NCBI RefSeq assembly: GCF_041052385.1
Contig: NZ_CP163439.1
Span: 1,911,001-1,975,000, forward strand
DNA: 64,000 nt
Reading direction: 5' to 3'
Origin: Streptomyces sp. R28
GTDB lineage: Bacteria; Actinomycetota; Actinomycetes; Streptomycetales; Streptomycetaceae
The notes under the pieces were generated by a model. It was given only the letters and a program-made list of their open reading frames with translations. It did no database searches and was not told where the DNA came from. The translations under genes were made by a program, and so were the position numbers. Of the stretch, positions 63,464-64,000 are shown piece by piece; the first letter of the stretch is position 1, and each line of letters begins with the position of its first letter.

Positions 63464-64000
63464 TCAAACCGCTTGATGACCACCGTCATGACGACCGTCA
63501 TGACCACTTTCATGACCAGGTTCATGACCGCCTTGGCCACGGCCTTGGCCATCGCCTTGCGGGCCGACTTGGTGACCACCGGCCAAGTACGCCACCAGCC
63601 CTCGCCGACCGGCCCGCATCATCAGCCAGTGGTTGGCGCGGAAGACGGGCCGCCCGAGTACGGCGAAACGCCGTAGCAGCGGCTTGTTCACATCGACGAC
63701 CTGGTCGTAGCGGGCGATGGTCCCACTGCCTTCCGGCGTGACGGTCCAGCGCGCCCAGCCGTCGATGTCACCGGACATGGCGATCTCCAGCACCCCCGCC
63801 TCCGGGTCGCGCCGCACCTCGCGCGCGGTGAAGGTCATGTCGTACGGCAGGACGGAGCGGATCGTGATCACGCCGGTGCTGTCGTCGATCCGGTTCACTT
63901 CGCGCACCTGGGGCCACCAGCGGGGGTAGTCCTCGGCCTGTTCCAGCAGGCCGTAGACGGCGGCGGGCGGTGCGGGCAGGGCCCACAGGCTGCGGAAGCG
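63464..64000 (-). CDS. SRPBCC family protein, 3' part, with His/Gly-rich tail (cut by window edge)
   Basis: The frame is open to position 64000, so the start lies outside. About 178 residues are seen. The visible N-terminal part RSLWALPAPPAAVYGLL, EDYPRWWPQVREVNRID and the beta-strands that follow (GVLEIAMSGDIDGWARWTV) are those of START-like polyketide cyclase/dehydrase or lipid-binding proteins. The last 35 residues are low complexity, with repeated Gly-His pairs (GGHEPGHESGHDGRHDGGH) from tandem CATGAC-type DNA repeats. The tail may bind metal or may be a repeat-driven extension of the frame. Confidence 0.8.
   Translation of the reverse strand, partial: RFRSLWALPAPPAAVYGLLEQAEDYPRWWPQVREVNRIDDSTGVITIRSVLPYDMTFTAREVRRDPEAGVLEIAMSGDIDGWARWTVTPEGSGTIARYDQVVDVNKPLLRRFAVLGRPVFRANHWLMMRAGRRGLVAYLAGGHQVGPQGDGQGRGQGGHEPGHESGHDGRHDGGHQAV

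Overview
The window is a stretch of Streptomyces core chromosome. It is very GC-rich, with strong third-position GC and frequent GTG/TTG starts. It carries lineage markers: BldD with its c-di-GMP signature, the actinobacterial nucleoid protein sIHF, and phosphatidylinositol mannoside (PIM) genes. From memory, the gene order matches the Streptomyces coelicolor segment that runs from metK through sIHF, the pyr cluster, bldD, aro genes, alaS, relA, sec and ruv genes to thrS. No search was run to confirm this. Almost all genes are housekeeping and lie on the minus strand in overlapping runs. Plus-strand genes are single insertions or short runs.

Layout. 1-3017: metK (5' end only), coaBC, rpoZ, gmk, sIHF. 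3338-13452: pyrimidine cluster in the order pyrR, pyrB, pyrC, a small membrane protein, carA, carB, pyrD, pyrF, with a PyrR-type RNA loop in the pyrR leader. 13607-14210: bldD with its palindromic operator over the promoter. 14380-22075: nusB, efp, an M24 peptidase-like protein, a P-loop protein and the shikimate genes. aroK and aroB form one uninterrupted reading frame here. 22117-28757: mltG, ruvX, alaS, two small envelope proteins, rpsD. 29062-33319: rarA, a VKOR homologue, hisS, a metallo-hydrolase. 33501-35693 (+): a membrane-anchored cyclophilin and a DUF349 protein. 35809-45543: relA, apt, secF, secD, yajC, ruvB, ruvA, ruvC. 45874-46179 (+): a small secreted protein. 46272-52226: yebC, pdxT, pdxS, a LemA-like protein and the PIM genes pimA, acyltransferase and PI synthase. 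52529-56571 (+): an EF-G2-like GTPase and a membrane protein of unknown function. 56701-61840: HIT phosphorylase-like protein (-), potassium channel (+), thrS (-), a repeat-rich 587-base gap, and a gene of unknown function. 61837-64000: DUF4365 protein, DEDDh exonuclease (+), tRNA-Val(CAC), and the end of an SRPBCC protein.

How the genes work together. The pyr run encodes de novo UMP synthesis from carbamoyl phosphate to OMP decarboxylation. relA-apt, gmk and rpoZ all touch guanine nucleotide or (p)ppGpp physiology. secD-secF-yajC form the Sec accessory complex. ruvC-ruvA-ruvB form the Holliday junction resolvasome, and ruvX and rarA lie nearby. PI synthase, acyltransferase and PimA are consecutive steps of PIM synthesis. 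Convergent gene pairs are separated by long perfect hairpins that can terminate transcription from both sides.

Nothing here looks like a defence island, prophage, biosynthetic cluster, CRISPR array or insertion sequence. The unusual features are local: the fused AroK-AroB frame, altered catalytic or GTP-binding motifs in two enzymes, low-complexity tails on RuvC, SecD, MltG, PI synthase and the SRPBCC protein, several tandem repeats, and a few genes I could not assign.
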